Source of the DNA: Kipferlia bialata
Taxonomy: Eukaryota > Fornicata
Length of the DNA: 29,796 bases
Direction: 5' to 3'
NCBI GenBank assembly: GCA_003568945.1
Contig: BDIP01000129.1
Span: 1 to 29,796, forward strand
Positions 21,984-29,796 of this stretch are shown here, piece after piece (position 1 is the stretch's first letter; each line of letters starts with the position of its first letter). The position numbers and the translations under genes are program-made. The notes under the pieces are model-generated. The model was not told the origin of the DNA, did no database searches, and saw only the letters and a list, made by a program, of their open reading frames with translations.

Positions 21984-23045
21984 ATGGCTGGAATGATCTC
22001 ACGGCTAGAGAGCTCCTGTAGTCACCTTTTCGATGCTGGGATTCTGTCTGCACTTGCCACACAGGCCAAGAGACACCCAGAGGTGAAGGGAGTAGTGTCG
22101 TCACTATTGCGCACAATGCTGATTAGCAATGAAGAATCCAGTTCATCAGTCCTTTTCATCCCCGCCTGACACCAGCATGAGGTCTGGCTTTCGAGGTTCA
22201 CCCGGATGCTCCTAGCTAGAGGTACGAATGCAATGTATAATAGAACGAGTTAGTATATTGCATAGAATAATGCAGACATTTGGATATGTTCCCACCTCCT
22301 AGGTTCTGCCATCGACGGTGGCACACTGAGGCTTGGCTTTCTGCCCCTCTTGCACCATGTACTTGCTATGCCCAACCACATACGGACAGGGGAAGGTGCG
22401 TGTAAATGAGTTGTAGTAACGGGCGTTGCAGCTAAGCAGTCGTAGTAAAGAGCAGCTCAGATCTAGGACGAGAGCAAAACGATATACAGCAACATATACT
22501 GTATATGTTACATATACAACTCTATTCAGCCTCACTAACCCAGCCACCCTGCGGTACGACTATCAGATCACGAGATCAGCCACAATCGCTCTTCTTTGTG
22601 GGGCTCTAAGGAGAGGTGAGAGGCGTTGCATCAAGTCTTTCTCATCCACAGAGTCGTCATCCATACACATGATGGGAAAGACCAATGACTATATATTCTA
22701 CTCCACCTTGGGAGTATGACTCCCTTAGCTGCAACTTTACTTATCACAGACTCTGTGACATCAATAGAGTCCCTTATTGACGGACCCTACTCGATTCAGT
22801 CCTCACTGTACCCGCTGATTTCCTCCTGGAAGTGCCGAACCCCCCTCGGGACAGCAGCAATATTAGAGGTGAGCTATAATAGCAAATAGGTATCGAAGTT
22901 GGCACACCAACCGTCTAGTTCTAACCACCAGCTCCTTGCTGATTCCTCCAATGTTCTGCTATCCACAGCAGCAAAGAGTACGCGGCAAGTGCACTGTAGG
23001 ATAATATCACGATACCCTCAGTCACAACTTATGACTCACAACTGA
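21984..23045 (+). CDS. Helical-repeat-like protein of unknown function (gene C)
   Basis: Exons 21984-22148, 22176-22221, 22303-22395, 22544-22615, 22729-22868 and 22932-23045 join in phase to 209 residues with a TGA stop. The protein reads as a run of short amphipathic helices (LFDAGILSALATQAKRH, HEVWLSRFTRMLLARG, LRLGFLPLLHHVLAMPNHI, SATIALLCGALRR), as in armadillo/HEAT-type solenoids, though no canonical repeat is matched. The first intron would be only 27 nt and contains an in-frame stop, so splicing is needed. The fifth exon has three possible acceptors in the same phase; the first, after CTCCCTTAG, is chosen. The gene may be the 3' continuation of gene B through a GC-AG intron (21902-22008). 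Confidence 0.55.
22491..22517. repeat. Chained inverted repeats in an intron of gene C (mirror 7280-7306)
   Basis: AACATATAC-T-GTATATGTT (22491-22509) overlaps GTATATGT-T-ACATATAC (22501-22517). They lie in the intron at 22396-22543. Confidence 0.9.
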
Positions 23046-23055
23046 TATTACTATT

Positions 23056-23080
23056 TATACCCTGTAAATTACAGGGTATA
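23056..23080. repeat. 25-bp perfect palindrome with one-base centre (mirror 6717-6741)
   Basis: A 12-bp stem TATACCCTGTAA / TTACAGGGTATA around a single A, 10 bp after the stop codon of gene C. It is followed by TATAGGCCTATA and AT-rich self-complementary sequence up to about 23145. It could act as a 3'-end hairpin of gene C; an AATAAA lies at 23166-23171. Confidence 0.9.
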
Positions 23081-23231
23081 GGCCTATAATTATATAATTA
23101 TTATATATTTTCAATGTCAAATTTTATATATATATAAAATATATAGCTGGCCCAGCCCTACCTGTAATAAAGAATTTTTTTTTCAAGGCCATTCGAACAG
23201 AACACCGTACCTGTATCCTCGCCTAACCCAG

Positions 23232-24892
23232 TGCCAATAAGACAGGCTTCACTCTTTCTCCGACCAGTGTCGAAGGCTCTTTGCAACGCTAACATCGGGT
23301 TGCGTCAGAATCAACCCTTAAACTGGCTGAGAGGAGGTCGGGTGCTGGCTCATGCTATGGTTGAGACATCTGTTGTGCGTCAAGCGTACTGTACGTAGAC
23401 GACTACACTCCATTAATTCATACTCTATCACTAACTGATACTTACAAGTACTCACTCAACTCAGATCTGAACTCTGTCCCAGCCTACATTCCCGACTTGC
23501 ACCTTGCCCTCTTAAAGGTACCTGAATTATTGAGCGTTTGAACCGTTTGTTCTCGCCAGCCCTAGATACAGCACTCCTTGTCGAAACTGAGGCAGTGTAA
23601 CCTGAGTGGAACACCCTATCTGTCACAGATAGGCTATCTGTGCAATGATGCACGTAAAGTCGTACTCACGCCAAGGTGCTGAAGTCAATGAAGTACTCAA
23701 GTCAGGAGACTCAGCTTGTGGGTAACATAGCAAAGCTCCTCTTCTTCATGGCGGTCGTCGAAGGTATATATGCAGTATTCTGGTGAAGTATACACTATTT
23801 GGTCATGATGCAGGAGATAGAAAGTAATTTCATCTCTGTAACTTGCATGGGTACAAATACTACTGCGTGACATACCGACCAATATAGTTGGCCTCACACT
23901 AGAGTCTAGAAGTCCTTCTGAAATGTGCGAAAGGGACCGTATCTATGGCGGGACATGTGATGCTCTTGTGGCCGTCGTGAGAGAGATGCCACTGAACAAG
24001 CAGACTCTTCAGGTTGGAATACTTGTAGCAACTAAACCTACTGAGTAGAGTTTTTGATTCAATCAATTTGATTGGGTCAATATTATTGACTCAACAATAG
24101 CATGCCAATTGGTTACTAGTAGTAACTTACTACTAGACTCGATACTGAATTTCATTCAGTGTGGGCATTGACTCTATTAGAGTCACTCTACGTATCAATG
24201 ATACTGATGCTGTTGGTGCTAGAGTGGACTCTACTCAGTAGAGACTGACACTCCAGGCAGCACTCCCTATCTGGCGCCTGTTTGCATTGTGGACTGGGAA
24301 TGGTGAGAGTTGGAAGTATATCCATACACACTAAGCTAAAAGCAACTCAATATTATACATAGTAATTAATACTTGACCATTGCATATGGAAGAGTTACAC
24401 TATACACGTGTATGATGTCTTGTAAGTTGATGCTCACTGATCAGCTGCCAATGCTGACGCCCTGCAGCCTGTGAGAGACCAGATGCGGTTCTCGAAGTTC
24501 GTCGGGGAGAGCGAGAGGATAATATGGCACAAGACAACCCTAAACCGAGAGGGAAGACTGATCTCCCTGTCAGACCTATACACAGAGGGCACCAACAGTG
24601 AGGGACAGAAGGTGGTGAGCCTGACTTATCAAGACGAGGATGTGACTGCTATGCGGACAGAGCTCTACTACATAGGACAGAGACTGGATGCGTTCTTTAG
24701 GGTAAGTGAAACCGTTTCATGCATAGGCGATTCTAGTCTGAACATTAACTGACTCAGATACATGCGCAGAAGATCCCCGCTCGTCCTCGCTACAAGAGGA
24801 GGCCCAAGAGAAACAGCCAGTTAGCCCAACAGACACGAGCTGAAGTGAAATCCATCCTTAGTGAGGTGGATGGGGCTCCTTTATGGCTCTAG
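23232..24892 (+). CDS. Helical protein with basic C-terminus, 5' end unresolved (gene E)
   Basis: Supported exons 23232-23390, 23465-23517, 23566-23594, 23702-23763, 23903-24012, 24257-24302, 24445-24701 and 24758-24892 give about 282 residues ending in TAG. The third and fourth exons are the weakest. Much of the first two thirds looks helical (NIAKLLFFMAVVE, AALPIWRLFALWTG). The seventh exon encodes a mixed region with LISLSDLYTEGTNSEGQKVV, and the last exon is basic (KIPARPRYKRRPKRN), a possible nuclear signal. The first exon begins with TG after CTAACCCAG and needs one more base. If that base is A, the start codon itself is split by an intron; otherwise coding continues upstream, possibly from gene C through an in-phase donor at 22978. 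No family recognised. Confidence 0.55.
23615..23642. repeat. Chained 19-bp inverted repeats in gene E (mirror 6155-6182)
   Basis: CCTATCTGT-C-ACAGATAGG (23615-23633) overlaps CACAGATAG-G-CTATCTGTG (23624-23642). The three alternating copies of an eight-base word lie in the region I read as the intron at 23595-23701. Confidence 0.92.
24054..24243. repeat. Densest array of one-base-centred inverted repeats, intron of gene E (mirror 5554-5743)
   Basis: Within 190 bp: TTGATT-C-AATCAA (24054-24066), CAATCAA-T-TTGATTG (24060-24074), GTCAATA-T-TATTGAC (24076-24090), GTTACTA-G-TAGTAAC (24112-24126), a 21-mer with stem CTAGTAGTAA (24116-24136), ACTGAAT-TTC-ATTCAGT (24144-24160), TGACTCTA-T-TAGAGTCA (24169-24185), TATCA-A-TGATA (24193-24203) and CTCTACT-C-AGTAGAG (24229-24243). 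The array fills the intron at 24013-24256. Confidence 0.95.
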
Positions 24893-25313
24893 ATTTTGCA
24901 CTTGGCCCAAATGTCTCAGATGGTTGACCAACAAGATTCAATACTGCATATGAGCGGTGATCCATATATATAGTAGGAGAGACATAACTGTGTTTAGTGG
25001 TATAGAGGAAAAGTGTAGTCCTATGGACCTGTACTTGCAGTACAGTAAATGTACCATTGCATGAGTAACTAGACTTCTTAAAGTGCATGTGGAATTAATG
25101 CTGAATCGGAGCCTCTGATACAGTGGAACGAAACCATATCACATATGGGGTTGTCTGACTAGGTTTGAGATCCCAAAAGAATGTGAAGAGAGGGGTATAC
25201 AGTATCATACCATCTTTGGCTGCTGTTGACTGAGGAGATACCCATCACAGGAGACACACTCTCCTCAGTCTCAGAGAGACTTCTAATTTGTCAGACAGAT
25301 ACCGACGTGTGGT
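24893..25313. other. Intergenic region between genes E and F
   Basis: About 420 bp (mirror 4484-4904) after the stop of gene E and before the first ATG of gene F. No open frame looks coding. It contains CTGTACT-TGC-AGTACAG at 25029-25045. It probably holds the 3' end of E and the promoter of F; no promoter element is recognised. Confidence 0.5.
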
Positions 25314-26352
25314 ATGTCACAGGACCCGAGCGAGGCTATAGCGGTGTCACTAGAGCAGCGCAAGGGTGAACTCTTCAGGTACATAAGTCCAATTGACGTA
25401 ACAAGTAGTTCCAAACTACAATTCATAGAACCGTCCATATCAATGAGGGTATATCATGTTCTATGTGTGTACATCTATATGTTTTGACATACTCTGATGT
25501 GAATCTATGTGTGAATATTTGTGTCGACGCCCTCTGTAATACACGGGCCTTGTATCTATCACAAGATATGAATCATATCTGATATGATCATCATGTATAT
25601 AGACTGGACTCACCCAGGTTCATTGAGACGTCCATTGACTGGACTAGAGTTATCGACTCTCCTGTGTCAGGTATAGATAGTTGCTTGTGAGCACTATCTG
25701 TGGTGCTCGAGCATCTATCTTCTCTTCATACATATTTTGCCATCGTTACCTGCATATACATGGTTTGTAAAATACACTTTAGTTCACCCAGAGCATGCCG
25801 AAACGGACTACACCCCCTTACTGGGAGACCCGGCTGACCCACAGAAGTCTGCACAGGCACTAATGGACCTAAACAGGAGGTATGTACATGACGACACCTT
25901 TCCTGTGAATCACCATACCCACACAATAACTATTCACATAATACTTTAACAGAACTGGTGTTTGTCCACCAGAAGACAGTCTGTATATATGTGCTTCACA
26001 CTGCTAAAAAGTATGTTCTGCATGTTGCGGAACAGTACTTGAAGTCATTAGTTATAACAGTACTTGTGGCACAAGTACAACCCTTACCCCCAGTATTGTC
26101 TCTCAGATGGACGCAGCTGAAGTGCAGAGACTATCAGGCATCATGGGGGTATGTATACTATCCCTGTTATTCTAGAACTGCATATTTGCCTCACTGTTTA
26201 CTCCTTCTGATTGGTAGTTAATACTGGCTGGAGCTCTGCACGAGATGGATGAGGAAGACATGCAGACTCACCAGGTGAAGGGGTTCTTCTACACACACAC
26301 TGGAGAGTTTGTGCTTTACTGGATCAGGGATCCACACACGGAGGAAGCTTGA
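25314..26352 (+). CDS. Five-exon gene of unknown family, paralog of gene H (gene F)
   Basis: Exons 25314-25378, 25618-25670, 25783-25879, 26094-26148 and 26218-26352 join in phase to 134 residues ending in TGA. It starts MSQDPSEAIAVSLEQRKGEL, followed by FRFIETSIDWTRV, an acidic/proline linker (HPEHAETDYTPLLGDPADP), a helix-like block IVSQMDAAEVQRLSGIMG, and a C-terminal block KGFFYTHTGEFVLYWIRDP. The same order of blocks is found in gene H. No family recognised. The small, acidic, soluble look suggests an adaptor-type protein, but that is guesswork. The fourth exon's acceptor is set by phase: CCCCCAG at 26087-26093 keeps the frame, whereas the CTCAG eleven bases on does not. Confidence 0.7.
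25564..25588. repeat. Chained inverted repeat in intron 1 of gene F (mirror 4209-4233)
   Basis: AGATATGA-A-TCATATCT at 25564-25580 overlaps ATCATATC-T-GATATGAT at 25572-25588, so one word appears forward, reverse-complemented and forward again. A similar single repeat GTACTTGTG-G-CACAAGTAC is at 26060-26078 in intron 3. Confidence 0.9.
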
Positions 26353-26580
26353 ATATACGCTCAATAGACAAGTATCCATTACTAGTTAGAGGCCAAAACT
26401 TAGAGTCCTTGAGAAGGAAACTCACGAATGACTGTCATAATGACAGTGTCATTATCTGACAGATGGTATCTGTTTACTTTATGCTGTGAAAGAGTGATAC
26501 TAAGCAGGGGTTTTGTCTCGGTAGTGATCCGAGAACATAACGCATGAAGACACCTGAGTCTTCAAACAGGAGCAACACAC

Positions 26581-27531
26581 TTACAGAGGCCTGGACACTG
26601 CCCATCTCCGTCCCTCCTGAGGGTATACAAAGGATGTATCAACAAAGTGCAGCGCATGTGGTCTTGTGCTTCTCAGGGCTAGTGCTGCAGTGAACATGCC
26701 CTTCCCACACACGCATGTCTCCCCAGAGTCTACCTGCAGAGGTGTGATGTCACCTGATATGGTGTCGTATGCCAGCCAGGATACTGGTATGGCCCTGTTC
26801 CCCTTCAGTTCTTGACTAATGAAGAGATACTGACCTACTCCAACACATGAGATGTCTGATAAGATAGAGAACCTGCTCTGACCAACAGGAACGCTAGTGC
26901 GAGTGACTTGACACTTCTCCTCAATCCAACCGCTTGCAGGGGAAAAGGAAAGGATGTTTCCCTCCTTGTATGTCACTGCATATGCCCGCCCACCTATACC
27001 AGGTAGAACTGCTAGTGCTGAGGCAGTATTCAGATTCTTTGACTGGAGATCAGGAGTGGGGGTGTCTAACTCTACCCACCCATACTCAGGCGCATCAGGG
27101 TCAAATCTGTAGGTCTTGAGGCAGCAGGGTTCTCCGTCAGTCTTTGACTTCTCCACTCTGTATATGCAGTTCTCTAGTACGAAGGTGGCCTGAGTGCTCT
27201 GGTAGCAGGTGTCCTCTGGGAGCTCCAGTAGAACGTCCTCCATGGGGTATCTCGACTCTGTTGCCAGGTCAATGGCTACTAAGAACTGACAATAGTCTGC
27301 ATGCAGACTCTCATGTCCATAGAGCACACCGCCCACGCACCCTACCAGGTTCCTTATACCTGGCCAGAGTATTGTCTTGTCCTCAATAGTGTTGTCACTG
27401 CGTAGGGAGTGAATGTGTATGACACCATCCGTCTGCAGGACAGCATGGGTACGTGGGTCGATGTCAACAACACAGCGAATGTCACTGGGGGTAGCGTGTA
27501 CGCTACAGTGGTGACAGAATACACCAGACAT
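26581..27531 (-). CDS. Mirror copy of the kelch-like gene
   Basis: Exact reverse-complement copy of 2266-3216, ATG at 27529-27531, no introns, stop TAA at 26581-26583. Confidence 0.7.
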   Translation of the reverse strand: MSGVFCHHCSVHATPSDIRCVVDIDPRTHAVLQTDGVIHIHSLRSDNTIEDKTILWPGIRNLVGCVGGVLYGHESLHADYCQFLVAIDLATESRYPMEDVLLELPEDTCYQSTQATFVLENCIYRVEKSKTDGEPCCLKTYRFDPDAPEYGWVELDTPTPDLQSKNLNTASALAVLPGIGGRAYAVTYKEGNILSFSPASGWIEEKCQVTRTSVPVGQSRFSILSDISCVGVGQYLFISQELKGNRAIPVSWLAYDTISGDITPLQVDSGETCVCGKGMFTAALALRSTRPHALHFVDTSFVYPQEGRRWAVSRPL

Positions 27532-28146
27532 CAGTGTGGGCACACAATATGTACTTTAAGATTTAGAAGTGTCAATCTAACGATGGCGGTTCCAGAGTAC
27601 AGAAGTATGTAGAAGAGCTATTTGAGATCGCATGGCTCATACTACCAGTGCGGTTGACAAAAGATATCCTATTGAATAGGATACTCCCAGTGGTGTTTTA
27701 GTGCCACTGAAACTCTCAGCAAGAGAGTGCCTCTCAAATTGAGAGTCTCAATGCCACACTGTGCCAACGAGAGTCCCAAAATGAATCCCTCACCCATATC
27801 CTATTGAAACCTTCATTGGTAGCTAAGACCACACATGGAAACTCTCCTTGAGGTCCCGTCGGTAATGCCCTCACTGAGGGTCCCAAGACTGCATCAGCTA
27901 ATGCTATCAGCAGATTCTCTACAGCAGTCGGCTTGACACACTCATCATAAAATGAAGTATATTGTGTCTCATACGACATCAAACCCAGTGCTGAAAGAGC
28001 ACTGCAACCAGTGGAGTCTATAGACAATATACCTTTGCATTCATTCAGTGTCTCAAGCTCTGGTACAAGTATTCTCAGACTACATATCCATGTTGTACAA
28101 ATATTCAAAGGCATGAGCCTCTGTGGCTATATGTTACATCCAATCC

Positions 28147-29274
28147 TCATCTACGGGCATATACCACAAGGTGCCCCTGAAGATCAAAGAAGAATCGCCA
28201 GGACGGCTGGACCCACGGGTGCTCAGACAGAAGCTCCAGCTGGTTGATCTCCCCACTCATGATCATCTGATGTGTCAGGACACTGAAGAAGACAACGTTC
28301 TGGGAATTGACCATTGATTAGTAATCAATGATTACATAGAGAATTAGTAGTCTGTTATACACTATGTCACCCTAACAAAAGACTATTAGTGCCACTAATT
28401 TAGTCGTGTATCTGTTACTATATAGTATATAGTAGAGACTTAGGATTGAACCCACCTCCATTAGACCTGTGAGCCTGTCAATCTCCTCGTCATCCATCTC
28501 ATCAAGGATCCTGATGGTAGGGCCATATGACTTTATACTATCCTCCCAATACTGGTAACACTATACAATGCAGGATTTGACCACCCATGGGTTTCGCTAC
28601 CACCAGTGGTGGCTTACAACACAACCACTATGATCCGGAGTACATGTATCGTATTACTAGACGTACTGCTTGTTCACCGTCATCAGAGTCCTTGCTGCTG
28701 CTGATGGGTTCTGAGAGTCACCAAACTACTCTCTGAACATTTCGTCCCAGACACCTGGTAGTGAGAATTGTTCACTGCCTTCTGAGATGCTTCAAGTTGA
28801 AGCCTTCAACCATATGAATCATATATGATATAATACTAAACAGACACTGCCACTGGTCTAGGTCCATCTTCCCCTTCCCGTGTCACACAGGCTGTGTGGT
28901 ACCAAGAAGTATTGTCCACCAGCAGTAGTGATATGTAGTAGTGCAGTAAGCTAGTGTACTCACAATACCTCCTTCACATCCGCCCTGTCTCGCTATCGTG
29001 TACTCCCAGCGGGTGCCTGACTCAATGAACCTGTTTAGTGAGAGAGAAGATGTGAACAACAGTATTATACACTATATGAATATCATCTAATCATACTCTA
29101 CAATGTAGAGTCTACATTTCTAGTGAGAGAGACGATGTGTACGAAGGTAGAGGACCCAATACCGGTATAGTATGACACCATGATAGTTGGTGGAGAAGAC
29201 AGACACCTGAACAGAGCGTCTCTCTTGTCTTGTGTGGTTGGTACTGGCAGATCCATCCCATATGGATCATCCAT
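28147..29274 (-). CDS. Mirror copy of gene H
   Basis: Exact copy of the gene at 523-1650. Minus-strand exons 29207-29274, 28969-29030, 28848-28891, 28755-28781, 28667-28710, 28456-28510 and 28147-28299. In both copies the acceptor of the third exon lies in the centre of a CACACAG-C-CTGTGTG palindrome. Confidence 0.65.
28312..28399. repeat. Chained inverted repeats in the last intron of gene H (mirror 1398-1485)
   Basis: CATTGATTA-G-TAATCAATG (28312-28330) overlaps GTAATCA-A-TGATTAC (28321-28335); ATTAGTG-C-CACTAAT follows at 28385-28399. All lie in the intron at left 1342-1497. Confidence 0.92.
28789..28829. repeat. Chained inverted repeats in an extra intron of gene H (mirror 968-1008)
   Basis: GCTTCAA-G-TTGAAGC (28789-28803) overlaps GTTGAAG-C-CTTCAAC (28796-28810), then ATATGA-A-TCATAT (28812-28824) overlaps ATCATATATGAT (28818-28829). 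They fill most of the 66-nt intron at left 950-1015, which has no counterpart in paralog F. Confidence 0.92.
29094..29117. repeat. Chained inverted repeat in intron 1 of gene H (mirror 680-703)
   Basis: ACTCTACA-A-TGTAGAGT (29094-29110) overlaps AATGTAGA-G-TCTACATT (29101-29117). Confidence 0.92.
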
Positions 29275-29365
29275 TCGTGGTGTAACAGAGGTGGTTTTGT
29301 GGTTGTAGTGCTATGTGTCTGTGAACAAGTGTCTGATTGAAGAGATATCAAAGAGACCATCTTAG

Positions 29366-29696
29366 TTATCGAGGAACTGTAGATTCAACAGTTAGAGAGT
29401 GCTGCTGAGATTCATTGGAAAAAAGAGTCCAAAACGGATCCCTACACCCCGAAACTTGATATATGAATAATGTAAAGGTTTGTGACCAGCCACCGTCCCT
29501 GGTTAGTGCCAGAGTCTGTTGAGCATGAATTTTTGTCAGTTGCGTGAAAACTATTCACTGAAAAGGCTCCAGATTTGAATGGTAGTTGCAGCAGGTGGCG
29601 GAATCTGGTGTTGCGTAACTTCTGAGCGTATTCTCTCTCGTTGTCTACACTAGTAGAGTGGGAGAGGAGGTTTGTCGCAGCCTGAGAGTATTGCAT
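29366..29696 (-). CDS. Mirror copy of gene I
   Basis: Exact reverse-complement copy of the gene at 101-431. Exons 29559-29696 and 29366-29515 on the minus strand. Same uncertainty about whether its 5' end lies outside the window. Confidence 0.45.
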
Positions 29697-29796
29697 AATC
29701 TATGTTTTTGGCGGCTATCAAGCCTAGCCCCTTATGTGTTGTATAAATATTGGCGTAATAATGGGGCGTTGCTTGTAGGCCCCTAAGGGCCTATTG

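Larger units (their letters stand above)
1..29796. repeat. Window-wide perfect inverted repeat (two 14,898-bp arms)
   Basis: The first and last bases are reverse complements, and all open frames recur at mirrored positions (x becomes 29797 minus x) on the opposite strand with identical translations. I saw no mismatch, even in the TA, CT and GT microsatellites. There is no unique spacer: the axis falls between 14898 and 14899 inside a TA repeat. Arms diverge quickly unless held by gene conversion, so identity through microsatellites points to a very recent event or to an assembly, hairpin-read or amplification chimera. Genes in the two arms should be counted once until the junction is verified. 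Confidence 0.98.

Noticed and set aside
24054-24243. CRISPR-like array
   Set aside because: The repeats differ in sequence from one another, there are no constant repeats with spacers, and the setting is a eukaryotic intron.
1-29796. Giant terminal-inverted-repeat transposon or linear plasmid with inverted ends
   Set aside because: No transposase, integrase, polymerase or terminal protein gene is visible, the arms carry intron-bearing host-type genes, and there is no central unique region.

Overview
The window is one perfect inverted repeat. Bases 1-14898 and 14899-29796 are exact reverse complements, with the axis inside a 25-unit TA repeat (14874-14923). Every gene is therefore present twice, including identical microsatellite lengths. 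The unique content is about 14.9 kb.

The DNA is from an intron-rich unicellular eukaryote. Coding regions are split into short exons of 27 to about 950 nt. Donors are GT (mostly GTAxxx or GTRxGT). The 3' ends are short, of the form CTAAC/CTCAC/CTGAC-Nx-AG, with the branch-like motif almost touching the acceptor. TAA, TAG and TGA all serve as stops, so the code looks standard. The branch-next-to-acceptor style is known from metamonads (Giardia, Trichomonas and relatives). An intron-rich free-living fornicate such as Kipferlia would fit, but this is inference and not shown by a marker gene.

Layout of one arm, outer end to axis, in left-arm coordinates: a small two-exon gene of unknown function (101-431, +); a seven-exon gene, here called H (523-1650, +); an intronless kelch-like beta-propeller gene (2266-3216, +); a five-exon gene, F (3445-4483, -), which is a paralog of H; a helical or basic C-terminal gene, E (4905-6565, -); a short helical gene, C (6752-7813, -); a long nuclear-type gene with basic clusters, B (7888-10370, -); and an arrestin-like gene, A (10899-14851, -) that runs into the axis. 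B, C and possibly E may be parts of one larger gene. The right arm is the mirror.

The axis cuts gene A inside an intron. Its C-terminal arrestin half and tail are present in both arms, but the N-terminal half is absent from both. Together with the base-perfect arms this suggests either a fold-back assembly or amplification artefact at the TA repeat, or a very recent inverted duplication. Genes B-I are not cut by it.

Two further patterns are not explained by genes. First, introns and intergenic DNA are packed with 13-25 bp perfect inverted repeats centred on a single base, often chained so that one word alternates with its reverse complement. Second, the introns of gene A hold partial copies of neighbouring exon edges together with their splice sites.
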